The notes below the pieces were generated by a model. That model saw only the letters and a program-made list of their open reading frames with translations. It did no database searches and had not been told where the DNA came from. A stretch of 32,192 nucleotides of DNA from Candidatus Cryptobacteroides faecigallinarum (GTDB taxonomy: Bacteria > Bacteroidota > Bacteroidia > Bacteroidales > UBA932): the NCBI GenBank assembly GCA_017695015.1, contig JADIMD010000041.1, positions 1-32,192 on the forward strand. The letters run 5' to 3'. Positions 1-8,244 of this stretch are shown piece by piece. The translations under genes were made by a program, and so were the position numbers. Numbering within the stretch: position 1 is the first letter of the stretch; each line of letters begins with the position of its first letter.

Positions 1-302
1 TCTGTCTGGCAGCTGATGTCCACTGTCTTGACTTTGGCGCTTTCGCGTCTCCTGACAAGTTCTTCCTTCTGGAGCCAGATCTGTACGGTGTCGATGTATC
101 CGATGCATTCTCCTTTGGACAGAATGTCCCCTTCCCGGATGTCCAGCTTCATTATCTTTCCGCTGCTTTCGGAGGACACGGTTATGTCTGTCGCGTCCAC
201 CTGTCCGCATGCGTCGAAATCCGGTGTCTTGTGCCTGCATCCTGCAGCGAGAACGGCTGCAGCGAGCAGTGCTATTGATCCTGTAAAGTTGTGTGTATTC
301 AT
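1..302 (-). CDS. Membrane fusion protein (periplasmic adaptor) of an efflux pump, 5' part only
   Basis: Only the first 100 codons lie in the window; the rest is beyond the left edge. The start ATG is at 302 and the N-terminus is a lipoprotein signal ending LAAGC, so the mature protein should be lipid-anchored. After it comes a stretch (VSSESSGKIMKLDIREGD) typical of the biotinyl-lipoyl-like strand of HlyD/AcrA adaptors, followed by a charged, helical start (QKEELVRRRESAK) that fits the coiled-coil hairpin. Such adaptors bridge an inner-membrane transporter to TolC. The gene starts 10 nt after the tolC stop and is surely the third gene of the tetR-tolC operon. Whether the missing transporter is an ABC or RND type cannot be seen here. 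Confidence 0.8.
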   Translation of the reverse strand, partial: MNTHNFTGSIALLAAAVLAAGCRHKTPDFDACGQVDATDITVSSESSGKIMKLDIREGDILSKGECIGYIDTVQIWLQKEELVRRRESAKVKTVDISCQT

Positions 303-312
303 GGCTTTGGTT

Positions 313-1608
313 TTATTTCATTGTTCCGTCGGAATATCCTATACAGTTTTTGAGGTCGTATATTGCCATCAGCAGCTGGACTTCGTGTATCGATTCAGTC
401 GCCCTGGCATTGTATTCATCGCTTATCCTGTCCATGAGGTCCGACATGGAGATGGTCCCGTTGCGGTACTGTTCCTCCCCGGCTTCCCTTATGGATGCCT
501 GAAGACTGATGATTTCCTTGTCCTTTTCTATCTGCACCCTCGCCTTGTCGATTGCACCCTGCATCTGGGTGGCGTTCAGGCTCGTGTTCAGCAGAAATGT
601 CTCCTTGTCGGATTCGATGGTCCTGAGCTGGGTGTCGAGCTTCCGTTTCTCGGATTTTCTCGTGTAGAGTGCCCCGATGTCCCATGACATTTTGATACCT
701 GCCGTGTAATATGGCTGGAACGAGTTCTCCAGAATATTCAACCCCGGCCGTCCTATGCCACCCTGTATCGACAAGCTGAATTTCGGGGAAATCTTGGAAT
801 TGAGCTGGCGCAGCTGTGCCTCATTCTGCTGCATCTGGGCATCGTACAACAGCAGTTCCGGCCTTGTGACGGTGGAGGCGGAGGATGTGGCGGCATCGTC
901 GACGGGGATTGAGAGCCTCTTGTCTCCGAGGCTTGTACCTGTCAGTTTTTCAAGCATTCTGACATATGCCTCCCTGTCTGTCAGCAGCCCTTCTTCCTGT
1001 TGCTCGCAGTTGAGCATCTGCACCCGTATCATGTCGAGGTCCGATTTGTAGGCCGTGCCGTTGTCGATACGGGCCTGGACCTGTCTTGCATTACGCTTCA
1101 GACTTTCTTCGAGGATGTCGTTCTGCAGGAGCTGGCCGTCGATCAGCAGGATGCCGAGGTAGATTTTGACAACCCTGTCGTTGATGGAATACACCGAGAC
1201 TTCCACCTGTTTCTTCTGGACCTCTGCCCCGGTGGAATATATCTCTTTCTGGCTTCGGGTGGTGCCTCCGTCCCAGATGGTCTGGCTGATCTCGCCCACG
1301 AGGGAGTATTGGTCATGAGGGAGGTTGAAGCTGAATCCAGGGATGTCGAACGGCATTTCCACCACATCGGACTGGTATGTGGCCTTCCCTGATATGTTCA
1401 GACGGGGCAGCCATGATTTCATAGCTCCTGAAATGTCGTATTTCGCAGCCTCTTCTATCAGGTTGAGCTGCTTGATCTGAGGGTAGTTCTCCCGTGCCAG
1501 CCGCATGCATTCCTCGATGCTGATGCTGTCTGTTTCCTCCTGCCCGTTGCAAATGAACGGGCATAGGATAGCGGACAGAAAAATGAGTATTCTGCTTGTC
1601 CTTGTCAT
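313..1608 (-). CDS. TolC-family outer membrane efflux protein
   Basis: 431 aa, the usual length for outer membrane factors of tripartite efflux systems. It begins with a signal peptide (RILIFLSAILCPFICNGQ), then SISIEECMRLARENYPQIKQL, the typical first periplasmic helix of the OEP family, and has the two-fold helical repeat pattern expected, with long heptad-like helices around residues 150-230 and 330-420. It should form a trimeric channel through the outer membrane, working with the adaptor encoded just downstream. It starts 2 nt after the tetR stop, so translation is probably coupled. Substrate cannot be inferred from sequence. Confidence 0.88.
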   Translation of the reverse strand: MTRTSRILIFLSAILCPFICNGQEETDSISIEECMRLARENYPQIKQLNLIEEAAKYDISGAMKSWLPRLNISGKATYQSDVVEMPFDIPGFSFNLPHDQYSLVGEISQTIWDGGTTRSQKEIYSTGAEVQKKQVEVSVYSINDRVVKIYLGILLIDGQLLQNDILEESLKRNARQVQARIDNGTAYKSDLDMIRVQMLNCEQQEEGLLTDREAYVRMLEKLTGTSLGDKRLSIPVDDAATSSASTVTRPELLLYDAQMQQNEAQLRQLNSKISPKFSLSIQGGIGRPGLNILENSFQPYYTAGIKMSWDIGALYTRKSEKRKLDTQLRTIESDKETFLLNTSLNATQMQGAIDKARVQIEKDKEIISLQASIREAGEEQYRNGTISMSDLMDRISDEYNARATESIHEVQLLMAIYDLKNCIGYSDGTMK

Positions 1609-1610
1609 GA

Positions 1611-2279
1611 TCAGATCGTTTTGGTATCGTGTTCTTTTTCTTCAAGTCCTCCGTATAGCCTTGCTCTGATTAAGGCTATTATCTCCGCTTTCCTGGCTTT
1701 CAGGATTTCTTCTGTCCTGCCGTCACCGATTTCTCCGAACAGCTTGCCGGCGGCAGGAATCATCATGAAAGCGGACAGGTTGAGCGTGGCGATGTCGAGC
1801 ACCAGCTGCAGGGGATCTATCCTGCAGATTCTGCCTTTGTCAATCTCTTTCTGGATAAGGTTATAATGGAAGCGGATGATTCTGCTGACCGTTTCCCGTA
1901 TCCGCCCCTTGTAGTTTTCTATCAGTTCGGGATTGAACCTGACAGTGTCGTAGAGGAATGCAGGCAGTTTGGGGTGCTTCATCAGGAAATCGAAATGGGT
2001 GGAAATACCCGTTTCCAGGCTTTCCCAGAATGGAGCGTCTTTCCTCATGACAGGGTGGAACGAAGCGAGAAGTTCATCCATGTTCCGGTCCAGCACTTTG
2101 ACGAAGATATGCTCTTTGGTCCTGAAATAATAGTGCAGCATCGCGTGTGTCACTCCGGCTTTTTTGGCGATCATCGTGGTCGTGGTGAGGTTGTATCCGT
2201 TTTCGAGAAACAGCTCCTCCGCCGCGGCGCTGATAGCCAGCTCAGTGTTGTTCTGTTCCTTGTCGTTTTTCCTACGCAT
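1611..2279 (-). CDS. TetR/AcrR-family transcriptional regulator of the efflux operon
   Basis: 222 aa. The N-terminal 60 residues carry the TetR helix-turn-helix (AAEELFLENGYNLTTTTMI, then AKKAGVTHAMLHYYFRTKEHI, with the recognition helix ending in the typical YYFxxKE). The C-terminal two thirds is the all-helical ligand and dimer domain, not similar enough to a named group to predict the ligand. The ATG at 2279 is preferred over a TTG three codons upstream. As first gene of the operon it likely represses itself, tolC and the adaptor; a perfect palindrome at 2295-2310 just upstream is the probable operator. Confidence 0.88.
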   Translation of the reverse strand: MRRKNDKEQNNTELAISAAAEELFLENGYNLTTTTMIAKKAGVTHAMLHYYFRTKEHIFVKVLDRNMDELLASFHPVMRKDAPFWESLETGISTHFDFLMKHPKLPAFLYDTVRFNPELIENYKGRIRETVSRIIRFHYNLIQKEIDKGRICRIDPLQLVLDIATLNLSAFMMIPAAGKLFGEIGDGRTEEILKARKAEIIALIRARLYGGLEEKEHDTKTI

Positions 2280-2294
2280 GATTAACAATTATGT

Positions 2295-2310
2295 TTAACA
2301 GTCCTGTTAA
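2295..2310. promoter_or_regulatory. Probable TetR operator palindrome
   Basis: TTAACAGTCCTGTTAA: two 7-bp arms, perfectly inverted, around a 2-nt centre. It lies between the tetR -7 box (2319-2326) and the tetR ATG (2279), at about the transcription start, a standard place for an autorepressing TetR protein. A further TAACAG copy starts at 2311. Confidence 0.65.
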
Positions 2311-2318
2311 TAACAGCG

Positions 2319-2326
2319 CAAATGTA
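2319..2326 (-). promoter_or_regulatory. tetR operon -7 box (TACATTTG)
   Basis: On the minus strand this reads TACATTTG, matching the Bacteroidota -7 consensus TAnnTTTG. At the -33 position (19 nt further upstream) only TTTC is present, a 3 of 4 match. It is 39 nt upstream of the tetR ATG. Confidence 0.55.
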
Positions 2327-2357
2327 TATACTTTTTTTATTATTTGAAAATTTTGGC

Positions 2358-2365
2358 TATGTTTG
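2358..2365 (+). promoter_or_regulatory. -7 box (TATGTTTG) of the 2390 gene
   Basis: TATGTTTG matches TAnnTTTG and sits 24 nt before the ATG at 2390. A TTTT at 2335-2338, 19 nt upstream, could serve as a weak -33 element. The promoter is back to back with that of tetR, so the TetR protein might also influence this gene. Confidence 0.5.
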
Positions 2366-2389
2366 TTTCAAAACCGATAATTGTACCTT

Positions 2390-2923
2390 ATGAAAACATC
2401 TTTCACAGTGCTTGCTTTTGTGCTTGGCGCGCTTTCAGGTCTCTATAATGCAGATGCCCAGAACATATTGGAGGAATCCCGGTCCGTTGAGGACCTGATT
2501 CCCGTGGAAATGAAATTCTGTATGGGATCTTACCGTATTGGCAGCCATTGGCTGAGCGAGGAGGAATTGCAGGCACATGTGGGTGATGCTATCTTTTATG
2601 AAACTTATGTCGGGGCGAGAAAGCAGTATATTGCAGGAGCCGTGACAATGGGAGGAGGAGCCGGACTTATCATTGCCGGCTCGGTGATAACGGATGCTGC
2701 TGGCAGGAGCGGAGCCAATCCTTCCGTGACAAATGCGGCAGTTGGCGTGGCCGCGGTATGTTATATGGTCGGAACACTCTCGCTCATGACCGGTATACCT
2801 TTCCTTGCCATCGGTTCGGGGCGGCTGAAATGGATAGCAAGGGACTATAACAAAAGACAGGCGCCTGTATCTCTCGATTTCGGTGCCTGTCCAAACGGTG
2901 TAGGTCTTTGCCTTAAATTCTAA
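2390..2923 (+). CDS. Small exported membrane protein of unknown function
   Basis: 177 aa, not recognised. It has a clear signal peptide ([24 protein letters not shown]), a short soluble part with the phrase [22 protein letters not shown], then two hydrophobic Gly/Ala-rich segments at about residues 80-105 and 110-140 that look like a transmembrane hairpin, and a basic patch before a short C-terminal strand. The ATG at 2390 is chosen over an in-frame TTG 9 nt upstream because it leaves a normal signal peptide. The gene is divergent from tetR and convergent with recA; its TAA stop and the recA TAG share bases at 2920-2923. Similar two-helix exported proteins of unknown role are common in Bacteroidales, but I cannot assign one. 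Confidence 0.75.
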   Translation: MKTSFTVLAFVLGALSGLYNADAQNILEESRSVEDLIPVEMKFCMGSYRIGSHWLSEEELQAHVGDAIFYETYVGARKQYIAGAVTMGGGAGLIIAGSVITDAAGRSGANPSVTNAAVGVAAVCYMVGTLSLMTGIPFLAIGSGRLKWIARDYNKRQAPVSLDFGACPNGVGLCLKF

Positions 2924-3951
2924 TCTTTTACATTGGCGATTGCTTCCCTGATCTTGCCTTCGATTTCGTCGCACAGTTCGGTGTTGTCTTCCAGGAGCTG
3001 CTTCACGGCTTCACGGCCCTGTGCAAGTCTGGTGTCTCCGTAGCTGAACCACGAACCGCTCTTCTTGATGATGTCGAGCTCGACTCCGAGATCGATAATC
3101 TCACCCACATGCGAGATGCCTTCTCCGAATACGATGTCGAATTCCGCCTTCTTGAAAGGAGGGGCAAGCTTATTCTTCACAATCTTTACCCTTGTGCGGT
3201 TGCCGAGCGCCTCTTCCCCGTCCTTGATCTGGGTGGTCTTGCGCACATCCACCCTGATTGAAGCGTAGAATTTCAATGCGTTTCCTCCGGTGGTGGTCTC
3301 AGGGTTGCCGAACATCACGCCTATCTTGTCCCTGAGCTGGTTGATGAAGATGCAGCATGTGTTGGTCTTGCTGATGTTGGCGGTGAGTTTCCTGAGTGCC
3401 TGGCTCATCAGTCTTGCCTGGAGCCCCATCTTCGAGTCTCCCATTTCGCCCTCGATTTCAGCTTTCGGGGTGAGGGCTGCTACAGAGTCGATGACGATGA
3501 TGTCTATCGCTCCCGAACGGATGAGGTTGTCGGCAATCTCCAGCGCCTGCTCCCCATTGTCAGGCTGGGAGATCAGAAGTGTGTCAAGATTGACACCGAG
3601 ATTCTTTGCATATGTCCTGTCGAATGCGTGCTCCGCATCGATGATGGCTGCGATGCCTCCCTGCTTCTGTGCCTGCGCTATAGCGTGGATTGCTAAAGTG
3701 GTCTTTCCGCTTGATTCGGGTCCGTAAATCTCGATGACCCTTCCTCTCGGATATCCTCCTATCCCGAGCGCGTGGTCCAGAGCTATGGAGCCGCTCGGAA
3801 TGACCGAAACTTCCCATTTAGGCTGATTCCCCAGCGTCATTATCGCCCCTTTCCCGTAATCCTTCTCAATCTTGTCCATAGTCGCCTGCAAAGCCTTGAG
3901 CTTGGCGGCATTGACATCTGTCCCTGCTTTTTCTTCTGCTTCTTTAGCCAT
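2920..3951 (-). CDS. recA: Recombinase RecA
   Basis: 343 aa, normal RecA length. It forms filaments on single-stranded DNA, drives strand exchange in homologous recombination, and activates LexA-type self-cleavage. Walker [10 protein letters not shown] is at residues 77-85, followed by the IIDAEHAFD region, the MSQALRKL element before loop L1, and [20 protein letters not shown] in loop L2. The short acidic C-terminal tail seen in many RecAs is barely present. The start at 3951 gives MAKEAEEK; an in-frame ATG 60 nt upstream is rejected because it adds sequence unlike any RecA. Monocistronic, divergent from rlmN; its modulator recX is about 3.6 kb away on the other strand. Confidence 0.97.
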   Translation of the reverse strand: MAKEAEEKAGTDVNAAKLKALQATMDKIEKDYGKGAIMTLGNQPKWEVSVIPSGSIALDHALGIGGYPRGRVIEIYGPESSGKTTLAIHAIAQAQKQGGIAAIIDAEHAFDRTYAKNLGVNLDTLLISQPDNGEQALEIADNLIRSGAIDIIVIDSVAALTPKAEIEGEMGDSKMGLQARLMSQALRKLTANISKTNTCCIFINQLRDKIGVMFGNPETTTGGNALKFYASIRVDVRKTTQIKDGEEALGNRTRVKIVKNKLAPPFKKAEFDIVFGEGISHVGEIIDLGVELDIIKKSGSWFSYGDTRLAQGREAVKQLLEDNTELCDEIEGKIREAIANVKD

Positions 3952-3977
3952 AAATGTAAATGTTAAAGTTAATAATC

Positions 3978-3990
3978 TGTGCCATGCACA
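3978..3990. promoter_or_regulatory. Inverted repeat in the recA leader
   Basis: TGTGC-CAT-GCACA, a perfect 5-bp inverted repeat with 3-nt centre, just downstream of the likely recA transcription start. The position suits a repressor operator such as an SOS site, but the sequence is not a known LexA box that I recognise. Confidence 0.35.
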
Positions 3991-3998
3991 TATCCCTA

Positions 3999-4006
3999 CA
4001 AAGTTA
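3999..4006 (-). promoter_or_regulatory. recA -7 box (TAACTTTG)
   Basis: Minus strand TAACTTTG fits TAnnTTTG. It is 47 nt upstream of the recA ATG. No clear TTTG is present at the -33 position. Confidence 0.5.
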
Positions 4007-4048
4007 GTCAAAAAGCCGGAACATTGTGTATTTTTCCCTATTTTTATC

Positions 4049-4056
4049 TATGTTTG
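4049..4056 (+). promoter_or_regulatory. rlmN operon -7 box (TATGTTTG)
   Basis: TATGTTTG fits TAnnTTTG, with a weak TTGT about 21 nt upstream. The ATG of rlmN follows 16 nt after the box, so the transcript would have a leader of only about 10 nt. Confidence 0.55.
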
Positions 4057-4072
4057 CAGAAAATGATTCCGG

Positions 4073-5137
4073 ATGAAAGAGAGACTTGCAGGAAAGAACC
4101 TCGAAGAGCTGCGTGCTGTGGCCGAGGACACCGGGCTGCCCCGTTTTGCGGCTTCGCAGATGGCGCAGTGGCTTTATGTAAAAAAGGTCAGGACAATAGA
4201 CGAAATGACCAATATCTCCCGTTTCGGGAGGGCAGCGCTTGCTGAAAAATATGAAGTTGGTGTCTCAGGGTACAGTATGGTGCAGGAATCCGTGGACGGC
4301 ACGAGGAAATATCTTTTCCCTGTAGGCCGGCCAGGGCAGAAGGACAGGAAGCCGGGCTTTCTGGAGCAGAGTGCGGTGGAAGCCGTGATGATCCCGGACG
4401 GGGACAGGTCCACATTGTGCGTGTCCTCGCAGTCAGGCTGCAGGATGGGCTGCCATTTCTGCATGACTGGAAGGCAGGGGTTCCACGGGAACCTGTCGGC
4501 AGCTGACATCATTTCGCAGTTCCTTGCAGTGGATGAAACGGATTCCCTGACCAATACGGTCTTCATGGGGATGGGGGAGCCTCTTGACAATTACGACAAT
4601 GTCTCCAGGGCAATAGAGATACTCACATCAGACTGGGGATTCGGGTGGAGTCCCAAGAGGATAACCCTTTCTACCATAGGAGTCATGCCTGTGCTGAAGA
4701 AATATCTCGACGAGAGCAGATGTCATCTGGCGGTCAGTCTCCATTCCCCGTTCCATGAGGAGAGGCTTTCTCTCATGCCTGTGGAGAAGGCGTGGCCGAT
4801 AGAGGAAGTGGTCGACCTGATACGCAGGTATGATTTCACGGGCCAGCGCAGGGTCAGCTTCGAGTATACCATGTTCGCAGGCTTCAATGATGACAAACGT
4901 CATGCGGATGCATTGGCAAGGCTTCTCAAAGGTCTTGAATGCAGGGTCAACCTGATCAGGTTCCATCAGATCCCCGATTTCCCGTATACGACTTCTCCTG
5001 ATGCGGTCATGGAGGCTTTCCGCGACCGTCTCAACAGGGCAGGCGTGGTCACTACGATCAGGGCGTCCAGGGGTCAGGATATCTTTGCTGCATGCGGCAT
5101 GCTCGCAGGGAAACACGGTAAAGATCTCGGAAAATGA
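4073..5137 (+). CDS. rlmN: Dual-specificity rRNA/tRNA adenine-C2 methyltransferase RlmN
   Basis: 354 aa radical-SAM enzyme. It methylates C2 of A2503 in 23S rRNA and of A37 in some tRNAs. The SAM cluster motif C-x3-C-x2-C is at C123, C127 and C130 (GCRMGCHFCMTGRQGF). The two extra catalytic cysteines of the family are present: C116, seven residues before the cluster as in E. coli C118, and C341 in DIFAACGML, matching E. coli C355. GMGEPLDNYDNV is the usual SAM-binding stretch. The protein is therefore expected to be active. The stop overlaps the start of the next gene (ATGA at 5134-5137), which implies translational coupling with the patatin gene. It lacks the plasmid-type Cfr features. Confidence 0.95.
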   Translation: MKERLAGKNLEELRAVAEDTGLPRFAASQMAQWLYVKKVRTIDEMTNISRFGRAALAEKYEVGVSGYSMVQESVDGTRKYLFPVGRPGQKDRKPGFLEQSAVEAVMIPDGDRSTLCVSSQSGCRMGCHFCMTGRQGFHGNLSAADIISQFLAVDETDSLTNTVFMGMGEPLDNYDNVSRAIEILTSDWGFGWSPKRITLSTIGVMPVLKKYLDESRCHLAVSLHSPFHEERLSLMPVEKAWPIEEVVDLIRRYDFTGQRRVSFEYTMFAGFNDDKRHADALARLLKGLECRVNLIRFHQIPDFPYTTSPDAVMEAFRDRLNRAGVVTTIRASRGQDIFAACGMLAGKHGKDLGK

Positions 5138-7578
5138 GGCCCCTTGTACGCATACTGCTTATTTTCCTGCTGATGGTATCATCTGCCGTTAGCATGTTTG
5201 CCGATGACTATCCGACTCCTAAGCATCCTTATTCTCATGCCGATTCGGTGGCAATTGCCGAGGTGAAAGCCAGGATGGACAGCATCAGGCAGCACCGTCC
5301 GACTGTCGCCCTTGTCCTGAGCGGAGGCGGAGCCAAGGGAGCAGCGCACATAGGAGTGATCAAATATCTGGAATCTATGGACATGCCTGTGGACATGGTG
5401 CTCGGGACGAGTATGGGAGGACTGATAGGGGGGCTGTATTCTCTCGGCTATGACGGGCAGCAGCTGGATTCCATTATCCGCAGGATAGACTGGGATCTTG
5501 CATTGAGCGACAGGGTGGAACGCAGGTTCATCTCGTATTCGGAGATGAAATACAAGGAGAAATATGTGCTGACCATACCGTTCTACTATCGCAAGCACCG
5601 TGATCCGGTGCAGGAGACGGCCGTGGATTTCGGCGGAGGAACAGACAAGAACAAGCCCCTGCAGCTCGGCGCTGACAATACCGAGTCTGCGGAAATGCTG
5701 AAGACCAATCTCATGGGCAGCCTCCCGTCGGGTTATATCAAGGGACAGAATGTATATCAGATGATTGCCGACCTGTCTGTGGGGTATCAGGACTCCCTGC
5801 AGTTCAGCAGGCTTCCTGTGCCTTTCGCCTGTGTCGCAACTGACCTGGTCAAGGGGGAGGGCAAGTTCTGGCATTCCGGGAAGATGACCACTGCCTTGAG
5901 GTCCACCATGTCAATTCCAGGAATCTTCGCGCCCGTGAAAGTGGACGGAATGGTGCTTGTGGACGGTGGTATGAGAGACAATTTCCCTGTGGCTGAGGCC
6001 CGCATGCTCGGGGCGGACATCGTGATAGGGGTGGATTTGGGCAGTGATGACAGGACATATGAGGAAATCAACAACATAGGGGATCTTTTCGGACAAGGGG
6101 TGGACATGCTCGGAAGGGCTGCCACCCAGGCAAACCGCCGTCTGCTTGATCTCAGCATCAAGCCGGAGCTGGACGGGTACAACATGATGAGTTTCAGCGA
6201 CCGCAGCATCGACATCATAATTGACAGGGGATGGCAGGCGGCGGAAAGGTGCGCCGTTACCCTCGGTTATATCAAGTCGAGGGTCGGTAACGAGGCGAGG
6301 ACTGTCCTGAACGCGCCTGCGGCTGTGGATATCAATGTCAGGCCGGTGACAGTGGACGGGATAGAGATAAGAGGAGTGTCGGACAAGGACAGGGCGATAC
6401 TGATGCGTGACATCCATGTCGAGCCGGGCGACACTCTTTCGGGCCTGGATGTGAAAAACATAATCTCGCGAATATATGGCACTAAAGTATTCGAGTTCGT
6501 GACATATGAAATGGAAGGGGCGGGCGAACCTTATCATTTGGTGATCAACTGCAAGAAAGGTCCTGTCCACAGGTTCGGAGTCGGACTGAGGCTCGACACC
6601 GAGGAAGTGGTGGCGGTCGCCCTGAATTTCGGACTGAATTCCTACACTCTGTCCGGGTCCAAGTTCGATTTCACTGCCAAGATAGGCACGAACCCGTCTT
6701 TGGGGGTCAAATATTCATACGATGATATTGGAATACCTACGGTAAATGTTGCAGCTTCCGCGAAATGGACGAATATAGACATGCTTGATGTCTTCGGGGC
6801 TACCGACTCCAATATGGGACTGAAATATTTCAGCACTGTGCAGGAGGCTTATCTGTCCAAACTCGCGTGGTCGCTTTTCGACCTGAAGGGAGGAATCCGC
6901 AACAGGTATTTCATGGTCAGGTCCATGTCTAACGAAATCACGTCGTCTGTCGCAATCCCGGGAATAGAATACGAGAGACTCGGGAATGACTACATCTCGC
7001 TTTTCCTGAACGGAAGGGCCGACACTTTCGATGACGGCTATTTCCCTCATTCGGGTTTTTCGGGCGGATTCGATTATGAATGGGTATGTTACGGCTATCC
7101 CAACAGGATAAGCAATTTCCATATCGCCAGCGCCGATGCAAAGGTGGTGGTGCCGGCAGGAAAGGTATTCTCATTCATTCCGTCGGCGTCCGTGAGATTC
7201 GTTTTCGGCACAGCCCCTCTGGCATATATGAACTTTGCTGGAGGTTCGATAACAGGCAGATATTTCGAGCAGCAGATGTCGTTTGTGGGAAGGAACAATG
7301 TGGTGCCCATGCGCAATATCCTGACATTGTTCCGTACGGATTTCAGGTTTGAAGTGGCTAAAAACCATTATCTTACCGGTATCATGAACTACGCCAGGGA
7401 CTGCAATGTCTTCAAGGATTATGTTTCCCCGTCGGCAGGCAACTGGTTCGGTGCGGGGATAGAATATGCCTATGATGCGTTCTTCGGCCCTGTGAAGGCG
7501 GATTTCCATTGGTCAAACATCAATATGGATGTCAACGGCGGTCTCGGGTTCTATATAAGCATCGGCTACAATTTCTGA
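5134..7578 (+). CDS. Patatin-like phospholipase with POTRA and outer-membrane beta-barrel (PlpD/type Vd-like)
   Basis: 814 aa in three parts. After a signal peptide (residues 1-23) comes a patatin lipase domain, about 57-385, with oxyanion motif GGGAKG (64-69), nucleophile GTSMG (Ser93) and the catalytic Asp in DGG (277-279), so the Ser-Asp dyad is complete. Residues about 405-475 look like one POTRA domain, and 480-814 form alternating strands ending in SIGYNF with a terminal Phe, as in BamA/Omp85 16-stranded barrels. The family is known as single-chain secreted phospholipases. Bacteroidota carry such fusions widely. Whether the lipase is displayed outside or works in the periplasm is not visible. 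It overlaps rlmN by 4 nt and is followed 1 nt later by recX. Confidence 0.88.
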   Translation: MRPLVRILLIFLLMVSSAVSMFADDYPTPKHPYSHADSVAIAEVKARMDSIRQHRPTVALVLSGGGAKGAAHIGVIKYLESMDMPVDMVLGTSMGGLIGGLYSLGYDGQQLDSIIRRIDWDLALSDRVERRFISYSEMKYKEKYVLTIPFYYRKHRDPVQETAVDFGGGTDKNKPLQLGADNTESAEMLKTNLMGSLPSGYIKGQNVYQMIADLSVGYQDSLQFSRLPVPFACVATDLVKGEGKFWHSGKMTTALRSTMSIPGIFAPVKVDGMVLVDGGMRDNFPVAEARMLGADIVIGVDLGSDDRTYEEINNIGDLFGQGVDMLGRAATQANRRLLDLSIKPELDGYNMMSFSDRSIDIIIDRGWQAAERCAVTLGYIKSRVGNEARTVLNAPAAVDINVRPVTVDGIEIRGVSDKDRAILMRDIHVEPGDTLSGLDVKNIISRIYGTKVFEFVTYEMEGAGEPYHLVINCKKGPVHRFGVGLRLDTEEVVAVALNFGLNSYTLSGSKFDFTAKIGTNPSLGVKYSYDDIGIPTVNVAASAKWTNIDMLDVFGATDSNMGLKYFSTVQEAYLSKLAWSLFDLKGGIRNRYFMVRSMSNEITSSVAIPGIEYERLGNDYISLFLNGRADTFDDGYFPHSGFSGGFDYEWVCYGYPNRISNFHIASADAKVVVPAGKVFSFIPSASVRFVFGTAPLAYMNFAGGSITGRYFEQQMSFVGRNNVVPMRNILTLFRTDFRFEVAKNHYLTGIMNYARDCNVFKDYVSPSAGNWFGAGIEYAYDAFFGPVKADFHWSNINMDVNGGLGFYISIGYNF

Positions 7579-7579
7579 C

Positions 7580-8176
7580 ATGGTGCATATGGATAATGAA
7601 ACTGGCAAGAGAGTAGGGATTGCGGACAAGTCAGGGCGGGACAAAGGGTATGAACTTGTCCTCGACAGGATGCGCAGGCTTTGTTCAAGGAGGGAATACT
7701 GTGCGTCCGATATCAGGCAGAAAGTGTTGAGGCTGCTGCAGTCAGGCAATGTGTCAATATCCGCAGAGACTGATGCTGATGAGTTCGCTGAATCTGTCAT
7801 AAGCTCGCTTGTATCTGATTCCTATCTTTCTGACTTGCGGTATTCCATCGCTTTTGCACGCGACAAATCCTCCCTTTCTGGCTGGGGCGCGACCAAGATA
7901 AGGTATGCTCTGGCGGCAAAAGGCATAGACAGCGAGACCATTTCCTCTGCCCTTGCAGAGATCGATGCGGACAAGGCCTCCGACCGTCTCGCAAAGCTGC
8001 TTGCCGTCAAATACAAGAGCCTCATTTCCTCGGCCGGCAGATCCTCTTTCCCTGCCCTGGACGATGCTTCAGCGGCATATCAGCTCCGGCAGAAGCTTGT
8101 CAGATTCGCTCTTGGAAGAGGTTACTCCTATGACGACATCTCCTCTGCAATTGATGCTCTGATGAAAGGCAGGTAA
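7580..8176 (+). CDS. recX: Regulatory protein RecX
   Basis: 198 aa. RecX binds RecA filaments and limits their growth and co-protease activity. The protein has the family layout of short three-helix repeats: the first with RLCSRREYCASDIRQKVL, a second with YLSDLRYSIAFARDKSSLSGWGATKI followed by LAAKGID, and a third near the C-terminus with KLVRFALGRGYSYDDISSAI. An ATG at 7580 is used, though 7589 (MDNETG) is nearly as good. It is the last gene of the rlmN operon, 1 nt after the patatin stop, and not adjacent to recA, which is unusual compared with recA-recX pairs in Proteobacteria. A terminator follows. Confidence 0.85.
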   Translation: MVHMDNETGKRVGIADKSGRDKGYELVLDRMRRLCSRREYCASDIRQKVLRLLQSGNVSISAETDADEFAESVISSLVSDSYLSDLRYSIAFARDKSSLSGWGATKIRYALAAKGIDSETISSALAEIDADKASDRLAKLLAVKYKSLISSAGRSSFPALDDASAAYQLRQKLVRFALGRGYSYDDISSAIDALMKGR

Positions 8177-8192
8177 TCGTTTTATGATATGG

Positions 8193-8225
8193 TCCCGATT
8201 CTGAGCCAGCCAGACGGGAAATTTT
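8193..8225 (+). terminator. Terminator of the rlmN-patatin-recX operon
   Basis: Stem TCCCG/CGGGA (8193-8197 with 8215-8219) is extended by TCTG/CAGA (8200-8203 with 8211-8214) after a 2-nt bulge, with loop AGCCAGC, followed by AATTTT. It starts 16 nt after the recX stop. Confidence 0.55.
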
Positions 8226-8244
8226 CAAAAATAATGGATAATTG

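Noticed and set aside
219..302. Idea that the left-edge protein is a separate small lipoprotein
   Set aside because: After the lipobox the frame stays open to the edge and shows adaptor-type lipoyl-like strands, so it is the beginning of the efflux adaptor.
5179..6570. Long minus-strand open frames opposite the patatin gene
   Set aside because: They have no domain signatures and lie wholly inside a well-supported plus-strand gene.
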